NCBI RefSeq assembly: GCF_014201195.1
Contig: NZ_JACHDS010000001.1
Location: forward strand, 806,001 to 870,000
Origin: Nocardiopsis mwathae
GTDB taxonomy: Bacteria; Actinomycetota; Actinomycetes; Streptosporangiales; Streptosporangiaceae
Reading direction: 5' to 3'
DNA: 64,000 nucleotides
Under the pieces are notes generated by a model that saw nothing but the letters and a program-made list of their open reading frames with translations, did not search any database and was not told where the DNA came from. This document shows positions 48,740-57,147 of this stretch, piece after piece. The stretch's first letter is position 1. The number at the start of each line of letters is the position of its first letter. Both the position numbers and the translations under genes were made by a program.

Positions 48740-51700
48740 ACCGCCTAGCGAAGCTTTCCCTCGGCAACCGGGCGCTCATCCTGCTCATCACGCTCTCGGC
48801 GATGGTGTTCGGGGCGATCGCCACGGTGTCCACCAAGCGCGAGCTGATGCCGTCCATGGAACTGCCCATGGTCGTCGTCAGCGCCCAGTACGAGGGCGCC
48901 TCGCCGCAGGTGGTGGAGAACGAGGTCGCCACCCCGCTGGAACAGGCCGTCAAGGGCGTCAGCGGCATCACCAAGTACACCTCGACCTCCAGCAACGGCT
49001 CCGCCCAGGTCGTCGCCGAGTTCGACTACGGCGACGAGACCCAGGACGTCATCCGCGCCACCCAGCAGGCCGTCGACCAGGCCAAGCCGATGCTGCCGGA
49101 CGGTGTCGACCCCGCCGTCCGCTCGTTCAGCTTCGACGACTTCCCCGTCGTGATGCTGGCGGCCGGTGCGGGCGACGGCGACGAGCAGGCGCTCGCCGAA
49201 CCGCTCAAGGAGCAGGTCGTCCCCGAGCTGGAGTCGATCAAGGGAGTGCGCGCCGCCACCGTCACCGGTGTGCGCGAGTCCTCGGTCACCATCACGCCGG
49301 ACGAGGACGAGCTCGCCGGCGCCGGACTGTCGGCCACCGACCTCACCGGCGCCCTGCAGACCAGCGGCCTGCTCACACCCGGCGGCAACATCACCGAGGG
49401 TGACCGGACGCTGACCGTCACCACCGGCGGCAAGCTGGAGTCCCTGAAGGACGTCGAGAACATCTGGCTGATGCCGGGAAGCGGCGGCGCGGCCGCCTCG
49501 GCATCGGCCGCGGCACCCGCTGCCGCCGGAGCGGCGGGCGCCGCCGCGGCGCAGCCCGAGCCGGTACGGCTCAAGGACGTCGCCGACGTCGAGCTCGTGC
49601 CCGACGACGCCACGAGCATCACCCGCACCGACGGCAAGCCCAGCCTCGGCGTCATGATCACCAAGACGCCCGAGGGCAACACCGTCGAGATCTCCGACGC
49701 CGTCAAGGCCAAGCTCGACGACCTCAAGCCCCTGCTCGGTTCCGACGCCGACATCAGCGTCGTGTGGGACCAGGCGCCCTACATCAACGATTCGATCGTG
49801 GCGATGGCCGAGGAGGGCATGCTCGGCCTGGCCTTCGCGATCGTGATCATCCTGGCGTTCCTGCTTTCGGTCCGCTCCACCCTGGTGTCGGCGGTGTCCA
49901 TCCCGGTCTCGCTGCTCATCGCGATGATCGGCATGCAGGTGTTCGGCTTCTCCCTGAACATCCTCACGCTGGGCGCGCTGACGGTGTCCATCGGCCGCGT
50001 CGTCGACGACTCCATCGTGGTGCTGGAGAACATCAAGCGGCACATCGGCTACGGGGAGGAGAAGAGCACCGCGGTGTTCAGCGGCGTGCGCGAGGTCGCC
50101 ACCGCCATCACCTCCTCGACCCTCACCACCATCGCCGTGTTCCTGCCCATCGGCTTCGTCGGCGGCATGGTCGGCGAGCTGTTCCGGCCGTTCGCCGTCA
50201 CCGTCAGCATCGCGCTCGCCGCGTCGCTGCTGGTGTCGCTCACGATCGTCCCGGTGCTCGCCTACTGGTTCATGAAGCCGCGCACCGTGCCTCCGGAGGA
50301 CCTGGAGCGCATCAAGGCCGAGGAGCACCGGCGTGAGCTGCGCTCCCCGCTGCAGCGCGCCTACCTGCCGGTCATCCGCTGGTCGACCCGGCACCGCATC
50401 CTCACCCTGGCCGCCTCGCTGCTCATCCTCGTGGGCACGCTGGGCCTGGCCTTCAGCCCGCTGCTGAAGACCGACTTCCTCGGCGACGACGGCCAGAACA
50501 CCTACAACGCCACCCAGCAGCTGCCGGAGGGCACCTCGCTGTCCGCCGCCGACAAGGAGGCGGAAAAGGTCGAGGCGAAGCTCAAGGGCCTGTCGTACGT
50601 GGAGTCCTACCAGGTGTCGGTCGGCGGCGGTGGCGCCTTCGGCCCGATGATGGGCGGCGGCGCCGGGAGCACGCAGTACACCATCACCACCGATCCGGAC
50701 GGCGACCAGGCCGACTACAAGGAGAAGCTGCGCACCGCGCTGTCCGAGGTCGACACCGACTCCGACGTCGTGCTCGCCGACGGCAACGGCTCCGGATCGG
50801 CGCTGGAGGTCCAGGTCAAGGCCGAGGACACCGAGACCCTGGAGAAGGCCGCGGGAATGGTCACCGACGCCGTCCGCGACATCCCCGGCGCCGCCGACGT
50901 GGAGAACAGCATCGCCGCCGCCCAGCCCGCGCTGGAGGTGCACGTCGACGGGGAGAAGGCCGCCGACAAGGGCCTGACCGAGGGTCAGGTGGGCCAGGCC
51001 GTCTCGGATGCCTTCCGGGGCGCCAAGGTCGGCACCGCCACCATCGACGACGTGCAGCGCGACATGGTCGTGCGCGTCGAGAAGGCGCCCGACAGCGTCG
51101 GCGACCTGGAGAAGCTGGAGGTCGCCACGCCCACCGGAGGCACGGTCGAACTGGCCGATGTGGCCAAGGTCGAGGAGGTCAAGCAGGCGCCGGAGCTGTC
51201 CCGAGCCGACGGCGTGCGCAGCGCGACCATCTCCGCCTCGCCGACCGCGGACGACCTCGGCAAGGTCACCCAGGAGCTCACCACGGCCGTGAACGACCTG
51301 GACCTGCCCGACGGCGCCACCGCCACCATCGGCGGTGTCAGCGCCGACCAGGCGGAGGCGTTCGCCCAGCTGGGCATCGCCATGCTGGCCGCCATCGTGA
51401 TCGTCTTCCTGATCATGGTCGCGACCTTCAAGAGCCTGATCCAGCCGGTCATCCTGCTGGTGTCGATCCCGTTCGCGGCGACCGGCTCCCTGGGCCTGCT
51501 GGTGCTCACCGGTACCCCGATGGGGCTGCCCTCGCTGATCGGGCTGCTGATGCTGATCGGTGTCGTGGTCACCAACGCGATCGTGCTCATCGACCTGATC
51601 AACCAGTACCGCACCGACGGCATGGAGCTGCGCGAGGCGGTCGTCGAGGGCTCCCGGCACCGGCTGCGCCCGATTCTGATGACGGCGCTGGCCACCATCG

Positions 51701-51975
51701 GTGCGCTCACCCCGATGGCCCTCGGTATCACCGGCGGCGGGGCGTTCGTCTCGCAGCCGCTGGCGATCGTGGTCATCGGCGGTCTGGTCACCTCCACGCT
51801 GCTCACGCTGATCCTCGTCCCGGTGCTCTACACCATGGCCGAGGGCCGCAAGGAGCGGCGGGCCCGGCGCAGGCAGGCCAAGCTGGAGGCGGAACTGGCC
51901 GCCCAGCGGGCCGAGGCCGCCGAGCGGGAGAAGCAGGCCGCCTCCGCGTCGGCCGACACGACCGGAAAGGGCTGA
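48736..51975 (+). CDS. RND-family efflux/export permease (AcrB/SwrC-like, HAE1 type)
   Basis: A 1079-residue inner-membrane RND exporter with 12 helices and two large extracytoplasmic loops. It starts MNRLAKLSLGNRALILLITL; the first loop has the porter pattern (ELMPSMELPMVVVSAQYEGASPQVVENEVATPLEQAVKGVSGI, in parts), helix 4 carries the proton-relay Asp pair in GRVVDDSIVVLENIKRH, and the second half repeats the topology (IGLLMLIGVVVTNAIVLIDLINQYR). Residues about 251-275 are an Ala-rich insertion (GGAAASASAAAPAAAGAAGA). No membrane-fusion partner gene is adjacent, as in Bacillus SwrC. It exports drugs, lipopeptides or lipids; substrate unknown. Confidence 0.93.
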   Translation: MNRLAKLSLGNRALILLITLSAMVFGAIATVSTKRELMPSMELPMVVVSAQYEGASPQVVENEVATPLEQAVKGVSGITKYTSTSSNGSAQVVAEFDYGDETQDVIRATQQAVDQAKPMLPDGVDPAVRSFSFDDFPVVMLAAGAGDGDEQALAEPLKEQVVPELESIKGVRAATVTGVRESSVTITPDEDELAGAGLSATDLTGALQTSGLLTPGGNITEGDRTLTVTTGGKLESLKDVENIWLMPGSGGAAASASAAAPAAAGAAGAAAAQPEPVRLKDVADVELVPDDATSITRTDGKPSLGVMITKTPEGNTVEISDAVKAKLDDLKPLLGSDADISVVWDQAPYINDSIVAMAEEGMLGLAFAIVIILAFLLSVRSTLVSAVSIPVSLLIAMIGMQVFGFSLNILTLGALTVSIGRVVDDSIVVLENIKRHIGYGEEKSTAVFSGVREVATAITSSTLTTIAVFLPIGFVGGMVGELFRPFAVTVSIALAASLLVSLTIVPVLAYWFMKPRTVPPEDLERIKAEEHRRELRSPLQRAYLPVIRWSTRHRILTLAASLLILVGTLGLAFSPLLKTDFLGDDGQNTYNATQQLPEGTSLSAADKEAEKVEAKLKGLSYVESYQVSVGGGGAFGPMMGGGAGSTQYTITTDPDGDQADYKEKLRTALSEVDTDSDVVLADGNGSGSALEVQVKAEDTETLEKAAGMVTDAVRDIPGAADVENSIAAAQPALEVHVDGEKAADKGLTEGQVGQAVSDAFRGAKVGTATIDDVQRDMVVRVEKAPDSVGDLEKLEVATPTGGTVELADVAKVEEVKQAPELSRADGVRSATISASPTADDLGKVTQELTTAVNDLDLPDGATATIGGVSADQAEAFAQLGIAMLAAIVIVFLIMVATFKSLIQPVILLVSIPFAATGSLGLLVLTGTPMGLPSLIGLLMLIGVVVTNAIVLIDLINQYRTDGMELREAVVEGSRHRLRPILMTALATIGALTPMALGITGGGAFVSQPLAIVVIGGLVTSTLLTLILVPVLYTMAEGRKERRARRRQAKLEAELAAQRAEAAEREKQAASASADTTGKG

Positions 51976-51984
51976 GCACGGCAG

Positions 51985-52028
51985 TCGGGGCGGGCGCGGG
52001 GGACACCCGTGCCCGCCCCCGATTTTTT
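51985..52028 (+). terminator. Intrinsic terminator of the RND gene
   Basis: GC-rich stem of about 16 bp (51985-52000 with 52006-52022; one bulged C and one G-U pair) and the run TTTTTT at 52023-52028, 10 bp after the stop. The clearest classical terminator in the window. Confidence 0.9.
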
Positions 52029-52056
52029 CCGTTTCTTGGCCCCCGCGAAGACTTCC

Positions 52057-52075
52057 CGTTGCGCGACACGCAACG
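52057..52075. promoter_or_regulatory. Inverted repeat upstream of a small ORF
   Basis: CGTTGCG-CGACA-CGCAACG, perfect 7-bp arms, 50 bp before the ATG of the small acidic ORF; operator or leader hairpin. Confidence 0.4.
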
Positions 52076-52124
52076 TGGTAGCGGAGATTTGTGGTCGGGG
52101 CCGCACAGGCGGCAAGCTGCCCTT

Positions 52125-52286
52125 ATGCAGAGCCAGGACCCTGAACTCGACGACCTCTTGCGCGATGAACTCGGCGGCGAGGAGCCGTCCGACGACGCCA
52201 AGGACTACGCGCGGCAGCTGTACGAGAAGTACCGGTTGCCGGAACCGGCCCAGCCGGCCGAGCCGGCCCCGGAGGAGGAGCCGTAG
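52125..52286 (+). CDS. Small acidic hypothetical protein
   Basis: A 53-residue acidic protein (MQSQDPELDDLLRDELGGEE, then a helical DDAKDYARQLYEKYRLPEP and a Pro/Ala/Glu tail). No known domain. The helix-like KDYARQLYEKYRLP core and normal codon use suggest a real gene, but the ribosome site is weak. It stands alone between the RND terminator and a convergent ATPase gene. Confidence 0.45.
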   Translation: MQSQDPELDDLLRDELGGEEPSDDAKDYARQLYEKYRLPEPAQPAEPAPEEEP

Positions 52287-52506
52287 TGCCAAGGCCAGGG
52301 CGCCCGCCCGGCACCACCGTCACACGACCACAGCGACGGTCGGCGCCGCAGCCGCGACCACGGCCGTCGGCAGCGCCCTGCCGAAGACGCCGGTCACCCT
52401 GAGCGGGGCCGTCCCCACCCGGGAGGCCCCGTTCCGTCCGCCCCGCGGCGGACCCCCGTCGGACCGTCCGCCCCGCCGCGCTCGCCCGCTGGCGGCGGGG
52501 CGCACC

Positions 52507-53007
52507 TCAGGGGACCGGCGCGTCGTCGGTCTCCCACACCAGCTCGAACCAGACCATGCGCCCCAGTCCGTCGCGGCGGGGCTCGGTCCCCCACTTCGCG
52601 GACAGCGCCTCCACCAGGTCCAGGCCGCGCCCGTTCTCACTGGTGTCATACGGGTCGCAGTGCTGCGCGCGGGGCTGTTCGGCGCTGCCGAGGTCACGCA
52701 CCTCGACCCGCGCCCAGCCCGGCGCCTGGTGGACGGTGACCTCGAACTTGCCCCCGGCGGCGCCGGACGCGCTGTGCGTCAGCGCGTTGGTGGCGAGCTC
52801 GCTGGTGAGCAGGGTGGCGGTGGTGAGTTCCGGGCAGGTGTACAGCAGCCGTGCGACGAAGCGGCGGGCGTGCTTGATCTGGTTGGCCAGGCCGGGGAAC
52901 CGGCGCCGAGTGAGGAAGGCCGCGCCGGTCGACGCCTCCGGAGCGGGCGTCGGGGTGCAGGCGGTGGGAGGGGCCGTGGCCTCGGGTGGAATGGGGCGCT
53001 CTTCCAT
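52507..53007 (-). CDS. ATP-binding protein, anti-sigma-factor (SpoIIAB/RsbW-like) fold
   Basis: A 166-residue GHKL-fold protein. FPGLANQIKHARRFVARLL opens the domain, the N-box is LLTSELATNALTHSASG, the next motif is VEVRDLGSAEQPRAQHC, and the glycine-rich lid is SENGRGLDLVEALSAKWG, ending VWFELVWE. Such actinobacterial proteins bind ATP and often sequester sigma factors or act with XRE/DUF397 partners; none is adjacent here. The first ~35 residues are Pro/Thr/Ala-rich. ATG 53007 is a compromise; ATG 53133 is in frame and neither has a good ribosome site. Confidence 0.85.
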   Translation of the reverse strand: MEERPIPPEATAPPTACTPTPAPEASTGAAFLTRRRFPGLANQIKHARRFVARLLYTCPELTTATLLTSELATNALTHSASGAAGGKFEVTVHQAPGWARVEVRDLGSAEQPRAQHCDPYDTSENGRGLDLVEALSAKWGTEPRRDGLGRMVWFELVWETDDAPVP

Positions 53008-53403
53008 GGATTTCGCCGGACGTTCGAGAACGGATGGGTGGGACGCCGCCCGTGGGAGGTGGCGGCGGTCGGGCACGTCGGGCCTGACGTCGGCCCGCCG
53101 CGCGGGAGCCGTCACGTATCCGCTCCACAGCATGCGCTGCGATGTCAGGCCGGGGACGTACCACGATCACATGTTGTCGGTGCGGTCCCCCTCCACGTGT
53201 CCGGGCCGGTTCGTCCGGTCCCGGCGACAGGGGACCGGGGAAGAGGGTCGCGGTCGAAAAGGCGGTGCGGTGGATGGGCGTGGCGGACCGATTCCGCGAG
53301 CGGCGACATCCGGTCCACGGACAGAATACGCGGGTTGGCTTCTGATGAGCCAGGTGGGGGTGGTATGTCCGGCAGGAGACTATCGGGCGCCGTTGCTCTC
53401 TGG

Positions 53404-53461
53404 ATATGGTCGGTTGCCGAATGCCGATATACGGTCACCCCCGGCGTGGCCGAATACGGTC
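53404..53461. repeat. Three direct repeats ATAYGGTC at 25-bp intervals
   Basis: ATATGGTC (53404-53411), ATACGGTC (53429-53436) and ATACGGTC (53454-53461). The second and third are also preceded by CGAAT/CGAT-like bases. Exact 25-bp phasing suggests binding sites for a multimeric regulator. No other copy was noticed in the window. Confidence 0.6.
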
Positions 53462-53593
53462 GACCGGCCGGATGGGTGATGATCGGCGCGGGGCGCCTCC
53501 CCCGGGAGGCGCGGGCCCCGCTTCGGCGACCCGCATCGGGAGGTGGGCGCGAGTGATCCGTCTGCGCGGGGATGCGCGGGGAATTGTCGGCGC

Positions 53594-53615
53594 ATTCACT
53601 CCGGATTCACCGCCC
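53594..53615 (+). promoter_or_regulatory. PHO box (PhoP direct repeats) of phoX
   Basis: Two 11-bp direct repeat units, ATTCACTCCGG and ATTCACCGCCC, matching the Streptomyces PHO-box pattern of repeated GTTCACC every 11 bp. CAATGT at 53632-53637 could be the -10, with the PHO box in place of the -35. Confidence 0.65.
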
Positions 53616-53780
53616 CGAGCGACTTGTGCGCCAATGTCGGGATCGGCCCGCGACGGCGTGCACCCTTCGCGGCCCGGACGGCCGGGTGGCCCCCGCCTGT
53701 CCGGTGACCGGTCCGGCCGACGGCCCCGCCACCGGTGTCGGCCGGACGAGCTCTCCCCGTACACGTGTCTAGGAGGACCC

Positions 53781-55826
53781 GTGCCAGAATCCGCGCCCCG
53801 TCGCCCGCTGCTGCCGCTCATCGGCCAGGTCGGCGGCGGGAGATCCCGGGCGACCTGTCGATTCCGCTGTGGGGACGCGTGCTTCCACGACGCCCCCAAC
53901 ACCAGTGGCAACGCGTACTTCGGCGACATCTTCACCGCGGTCCTCTCCCGCCGGAACGCGCTGCGGGCGGGCGCGGTCGGCGCCGGAGCCTCGGCACTGG
54001 GACTGGGGAGCCTCGGCCCCGCGCTCGCCGAGCCGGAGAACGGCGGCCGCAACCCCCGGCTGCGCTTCAAGAGCGTGGCCCCCAACAGCGAGGACAAGGT
54101 CACCGTTCCCGAGGGCTACGACCACAACGTGGTCGTGCGGTGGGGCGATGCGGTGCTTCCCGACGCCCCGGAGTTCGACTTCGAGGACCAGACCGCGGCG
54201 GCCCAGGAGAAGCAGTTCGGGTACAACTGCGACTACGTCGACTTCATCCAGCTCGACGACGACCGCGGGCTGCTGTGGGTGAACCATGAGTACACCAACG
54301 AGAAGCTGATGTTCGCCGGCTACACCGACGGCACCGACGTCGAGGTCGAGCAGATCCTCGTCTCCATGGCCGCCCACGGCGGGTCGGTCGTCGAGATCGA
54401 GCGGATCGGCGGCACCGGCGGCTGGCGGCTCGCAACCGGCGAGCGGCGCTTCAACCGCCGTATCACCGCCACCACCCGGATGGAGCTCACCGGACCGGCC
54501 GCCGGACACGAGCTGCTGCGCACCGGCCAGGACCCCACCGGCACCGAGGTCTTCGGCATGCTCAACAACTGCGCGGGCGGCAAGACCCCGTGGGGCACCA
54601 TCCTCACCTGCGAGGAGAACTTCAACCAGTACTTCGTCGGCGGCGAGGGCGTCGCCGAGGAGGACAAGCCGGCGCTCAAGCGCTACGGCATCAAGGTCGA
54701 GGGCGACACCCGCAAGGGCAACCGCCGCTTCGACCGTGCCGAGGAGCGCTTCGACCTGTCCAAGCACCCGCACGAGGCCAACCGGTTCGGCTACGTCGTG
54801 GAGGTCGACCCGACCGACCCCGGCTCCACACCGCGCAAGCGCACCATGCTCGGCCGTATCAAGCACGAGGGCGCCACCACCCGCGTCACGAGCGACGGCA
54901 GGGTCGCGGTGTACATGGGCGACGACGAGCGCTTCGACTACATGTACAAGTTCGTCACCGCCGGCAAGTACCGGAAGGGATCCCGGCGGCACAACATGAC
55001 GCTGCTGGACTCCGGCACGCTGTACGTCGCCAGGCTCACCGGCAACAGCCCGCCCGAGGAGATCGACGGCTCCGGGAGGCTCCCCTCCGACGGCGAGTTC
55101 GACGGGACCGGCGAGTGGATCCCGCTGTGCAGCGCCACCGAGAGCTTCGTCGACGGGTTCACCGTCGCCGAAGTGCTCATCCACACCCGGCTGGCGGCCG
55201 ACGCCGCCGGAGCGACCAAGATGGACCGGCCCGAGGACATCGAGCCGAGCCCGGTCACCGGCAAGGTGTACGCGGCGCTGACCAACAACTCCGCCCGCGA
55301 ACCCGGCCAGGCCGACGAACCCAACCCCCGCGGCCCCAACAAGTTCGGGCACATCCTGGAAATCGTCGAAGACCGCAACGACGCGGGCGCCGAGACGTTC
55401 ACCTGGAACGTGCCGATCGTCTGCGGCGACCCGGAGGACGAGAGCACCTATTTCGCCGGGTTCGACAAGTCCAAGGTCGCGCACATCTCGGCGCCGGACA
55501 ACGTCACCTTCGACGACCGCGGCAACCTGTGGATCGCCACCGACGGCCAGCCCGGCTCGCTGGGCACCAACGACCAGCTGTGCGCCGTACCGGTGGAGGG
55601 GCGCTTCCGGGGCGAACTCAGGACGTTCGCCACCGTCCCCGTCGGCGCGGAGACCTGCGGGCCGTTCATCACCGAGGACAACCTGACGGTCTTCATGGCG
55701 CCGCAGCACCCGGGTGAGGACGGCACCGTGGAGAACCCGCAGAGCACCTGGCCCGACCACCGGGGCTACCCGCGCCCGTCGGTCGTGTCGATCTGGCACA
55801 CCCGCGGCAAGAAGGTCGGCCGCTAG
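53781..55826 (+). CDS. phoX: PhoX-family secreted alkaline phosphatase (DUF839)
   Basis: A 681-residue phosphatase of the PhoX family, which uses calcium and iron. The Tat signal SRRNALRAGAVGAGASALGL lies unusually deep, near residues 58-80, after a 57-residue leader (MPESAPRRPLLPLIGQVGGG...) that is common in actinobacterial PhoX. The core shows GYNCDYVDFIQLDDDRGLLWVNHEYTNE, NNCAGGKTPWGTILTCEENFNQYF (active-site Cys and Glu), DERFDYMYKFV, MDRPEDIEPSPVTGKVYAALTNN and NVTFDDRGNLWIATDG. GTG 53781 has AGGAGG four bases upstream. It releases phosphate from organic esters outside the cell; the PHO box implies induction by phosphate starvation. Confidence 0.92.
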   Translation: MPESAPRRPLLPLIGQVGGGRSRATCRFRCGDACFHDAPNTSGNAYFGDIFTAVLSRRNALRAGAVGAGASALGLGSLGPALAEPENGGRNPRLRFKSVAPNSEDKVTVPEGYDHNVVVRWGDAVLPDAPEFDFEDQTAAAQEKQFGYNCDYVDFIQLDDDRGLLWVNHEYTNEKLMFAGYTDGTDVEVEQILVSMAAHGGSVVEIERIGGTGGWRLATGERRFNRRITATTRMELTGPAAGHELLRTGQDPTGTEVFGMLNNCAGGKTPWGTILTCEENFNQYFVGGEGVAEEDKPALKRYGIKVEGDTRKGNRRFDRAEERFDLSKHPHEANRFGYVVEVDPTDPGSTPRKRTMLGRIKHEGATTRVTSDGRVAVYMGDDERFDYMYKFVTAGKYRKGSRRHNMTLLDSGTLYVARLTGNSPPEEIDGSGRLPSDGEFDGTGEWIPLCSATESFVDGFTVAEVLIHTRLAADAAGATKMDRPEDIEPSPVTGKVYAALTNNSAREPGQADEPNPRGPNKFGHILEIVEDRNDAGAETFTWNVPIVCGDPEDESTYFAGFDKSKVAHISAPDNVTFDDRGNLWIATDGQPGSLGTNDQLCAVPVEGRFRGELRTFATVPVGAETCGPFITEDNLTVFMAPQHPGEDGTVENPQSTWPDHRGYPRPSVVSIWHTRGKKVGR

Positions 55827-55849
55827 AACCCGCGGCACCCGCCCCTCCT

Positions 55850-55915
55850 CCGTCGGTCTCGGCGACGTGCACCGGATTCCGGCGATCTTTCGGTGCACGT
55901 CGCCGAGACCGACGG
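55850..55915. terminator. 25-bp perfect inverted repeat downstream of phoX
   Basis: Arms 55850-55874 and 55891-55915 are exact reverse complements (they begin CCGTCGGTCTCGG), with a 16-nt loop; only the T-G step at 55849/55916 interrupts further pairing. It lies 24 bp beyond the phoX stop and about 50 bp before the next gene. Functions best as a strong terminator, but no T-tract follows. Confidence 0.65.
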
Positions 55916-55965
55916 GGGCCGGGGTGGGGTGGGGCGCAGGAGGCCCTGGTGGGAGGATGGGGGCC

Positions 55966-57045
55966 ATGGTGCGAGAAGCAGATGTTCCCCGTTTGGACGT
56001 GCCGAGCGCGGGCGTCCACCGGGCCGACCCCGAGCGCTACGACGGCCGGATGCCCTACCGCCGCAGCGGACGCAGCGGGCTGGACCTGCCCGCGATCTCG
56101 CTGGGGCTGTGGCAGAACTTCGGCGACAACAAGCCGCTGTCCACGCAGCGCGCCATCCTGCGGCGCGCGTTCGACCTCGGCGTCACCCACTTCGACCTGG
56201 CCAACAACTACGGCCCGCCGCCCGGCTCGGCTGAGCTCAACTTCGGCCGGATCCTGCGCGAGGACTTCCGGGCCTACCGCGACGAACTGGTCATCTCCAC
56301 CAAGGCCGGGTACCAGATGTGGCCCGGCCCGTACGGCAGCGGCGGCGGGTCGCGCAAGTACCTGCTCGCCAGCCTCGACCAGTCGCTGGCCCGCATGGGG
56401 CTGGACCACGTCGACATCTTCTACAGCCACTGCGCCGACCCCACCACCCCGCTCGAAGAGACCATGTCGGCCCTGGACGCCGCGGTGAAGTCGGGCAAGG
56501 CCCTCCACGTCGGCATCTCCTCCTACTCGGCGGAGCGCACCGCGCGGGCCGCCGCGATCCTGCGCGAGATGGGCACCCCGCTGCTGATCCACCAGCCGTC
56601 CTACTCGATGGTCAACCGGTGGATCGAGGAGCAGAACCTGCTCGACGTCCTCGACCACGAGGGCGTCGGCTGCATCGTCTTCTCCCCACTGGCCCAGGGC
56701 CTGCTCACCGGCCGCTACCTCGACGGCGTCCCCGAGGACTCCCGCCTGCGCACGGGCAAGGCCTTCCAGCCCGACTGGCTGAACGAGGACACCCTCCGGC
56801 GGATCCGCGCCCTGAACGACATCGCGCGCCGCCGCGGCCAGACCCTCGCCCAACTCGCCCTCACCTGGGCCCTGCGCGACGACCGCATCACCTCGGCCCT
56901 CATCGGCGCCAGCAGCGTCGAACAGCTGGAGGACAGCCTCACCGCCCTCCGCGGCCCCGCGCTCACCGACGACGAACAGACCGAAATCGACAAGCACGCC
57001 GTCGACCTGGGCATCAACATCTGGCAGCGGTCGAGCGAGAGCTGA
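55966..57045 (+). CDS. Aldo/keto reductase (YghZ/L-glyceraldehyde 3-phosphate reductase-like)
   Basis: A 359-residue AKR14-type TIM-barrel NADPH reductase. MPYRRSGRSGLDLPAISLGLWQNFG, the catalytic Asp-Tyr pair in THFDLANNYGPPPGSAE, Lys in LVISTKAGYQMWPGPYG, His in DIFYSHCADPTTPLEETM, and cofactor-binding SPLAQGLLTGRYLDG and IGASSVEQLEDSLTAL. E. coli YghZ reduces L-glyceraldehyde 3-phosphate and methylglyoxal. ATG 55966 has GGGAGGA 7 bp upstream; ATG 55957 is also in frame. Monocistronic. Confidence 0.93.
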   Translation: MVREADVPRLDVPSAGVHRADPERYDGRMPYRRSGRSGLDLPAISLGLWQNFGDNKPLSTQRAILRRAFDLGVTHFDLANNYGPPPGSAELNFGRILREDFRAYRDELVISTKAGYQMWPGPYGSGGGSRKYLLASLDQSLARMGLDHVDIFYSHCADPTTPLEETMSALDAAVKSGKALHVGISSYSAERTARAAAILREMGTPLLIHQPSYSMVNRWIEEQNLLDVLDHEGVGCIVFSPLAQGLLTGRYLDGVPEDSRLRTGKAFQPDWLNEDTLRRIRALNDIARRRGQTLAQLALTWALRDDRITSALIGASSVEQLEDSLTALRGPALTDDEQTEIDKHAVDLGINIWQRSSES

Positions 57046-57147
57046 GAGTCTGAACTAGCGTGGCGTTACGCCGTTGGCGAGGGACTTTTCGTAAACTCCT
57101 TCGAAACGCCCCCTCCCCCCTCTAGCATCATCCTTCGTCAGGAGGGA

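Larger units (their letters stand above)
53008..53780. other. Long intergenic region upstream of phoX
   Basis: 773 bp with lower GC than its surroundings and no credible gene; short frames in it have no coding pattern. It contains three ATAYGGTC repeats at exact 25-bp intervals (53404-53461) and a PHO box (53594-53615), so it is probably a large regulatory region for phoX. Confidence 0.55.

Noticed and set aside
48745-51660. About 970-codon minus-strand frame opposite the RND exporter
   Set aside because: Same GC shadow effect; His/Asp/Arg/Gly-rich low-complexity product without motifs.
53134-53770. Several 60-100 codon frames upstream of phoX
   Set aside because: No ribosome site or recognisable sequence, mutually overlapping on both strands; the region is better explained as regulatory.
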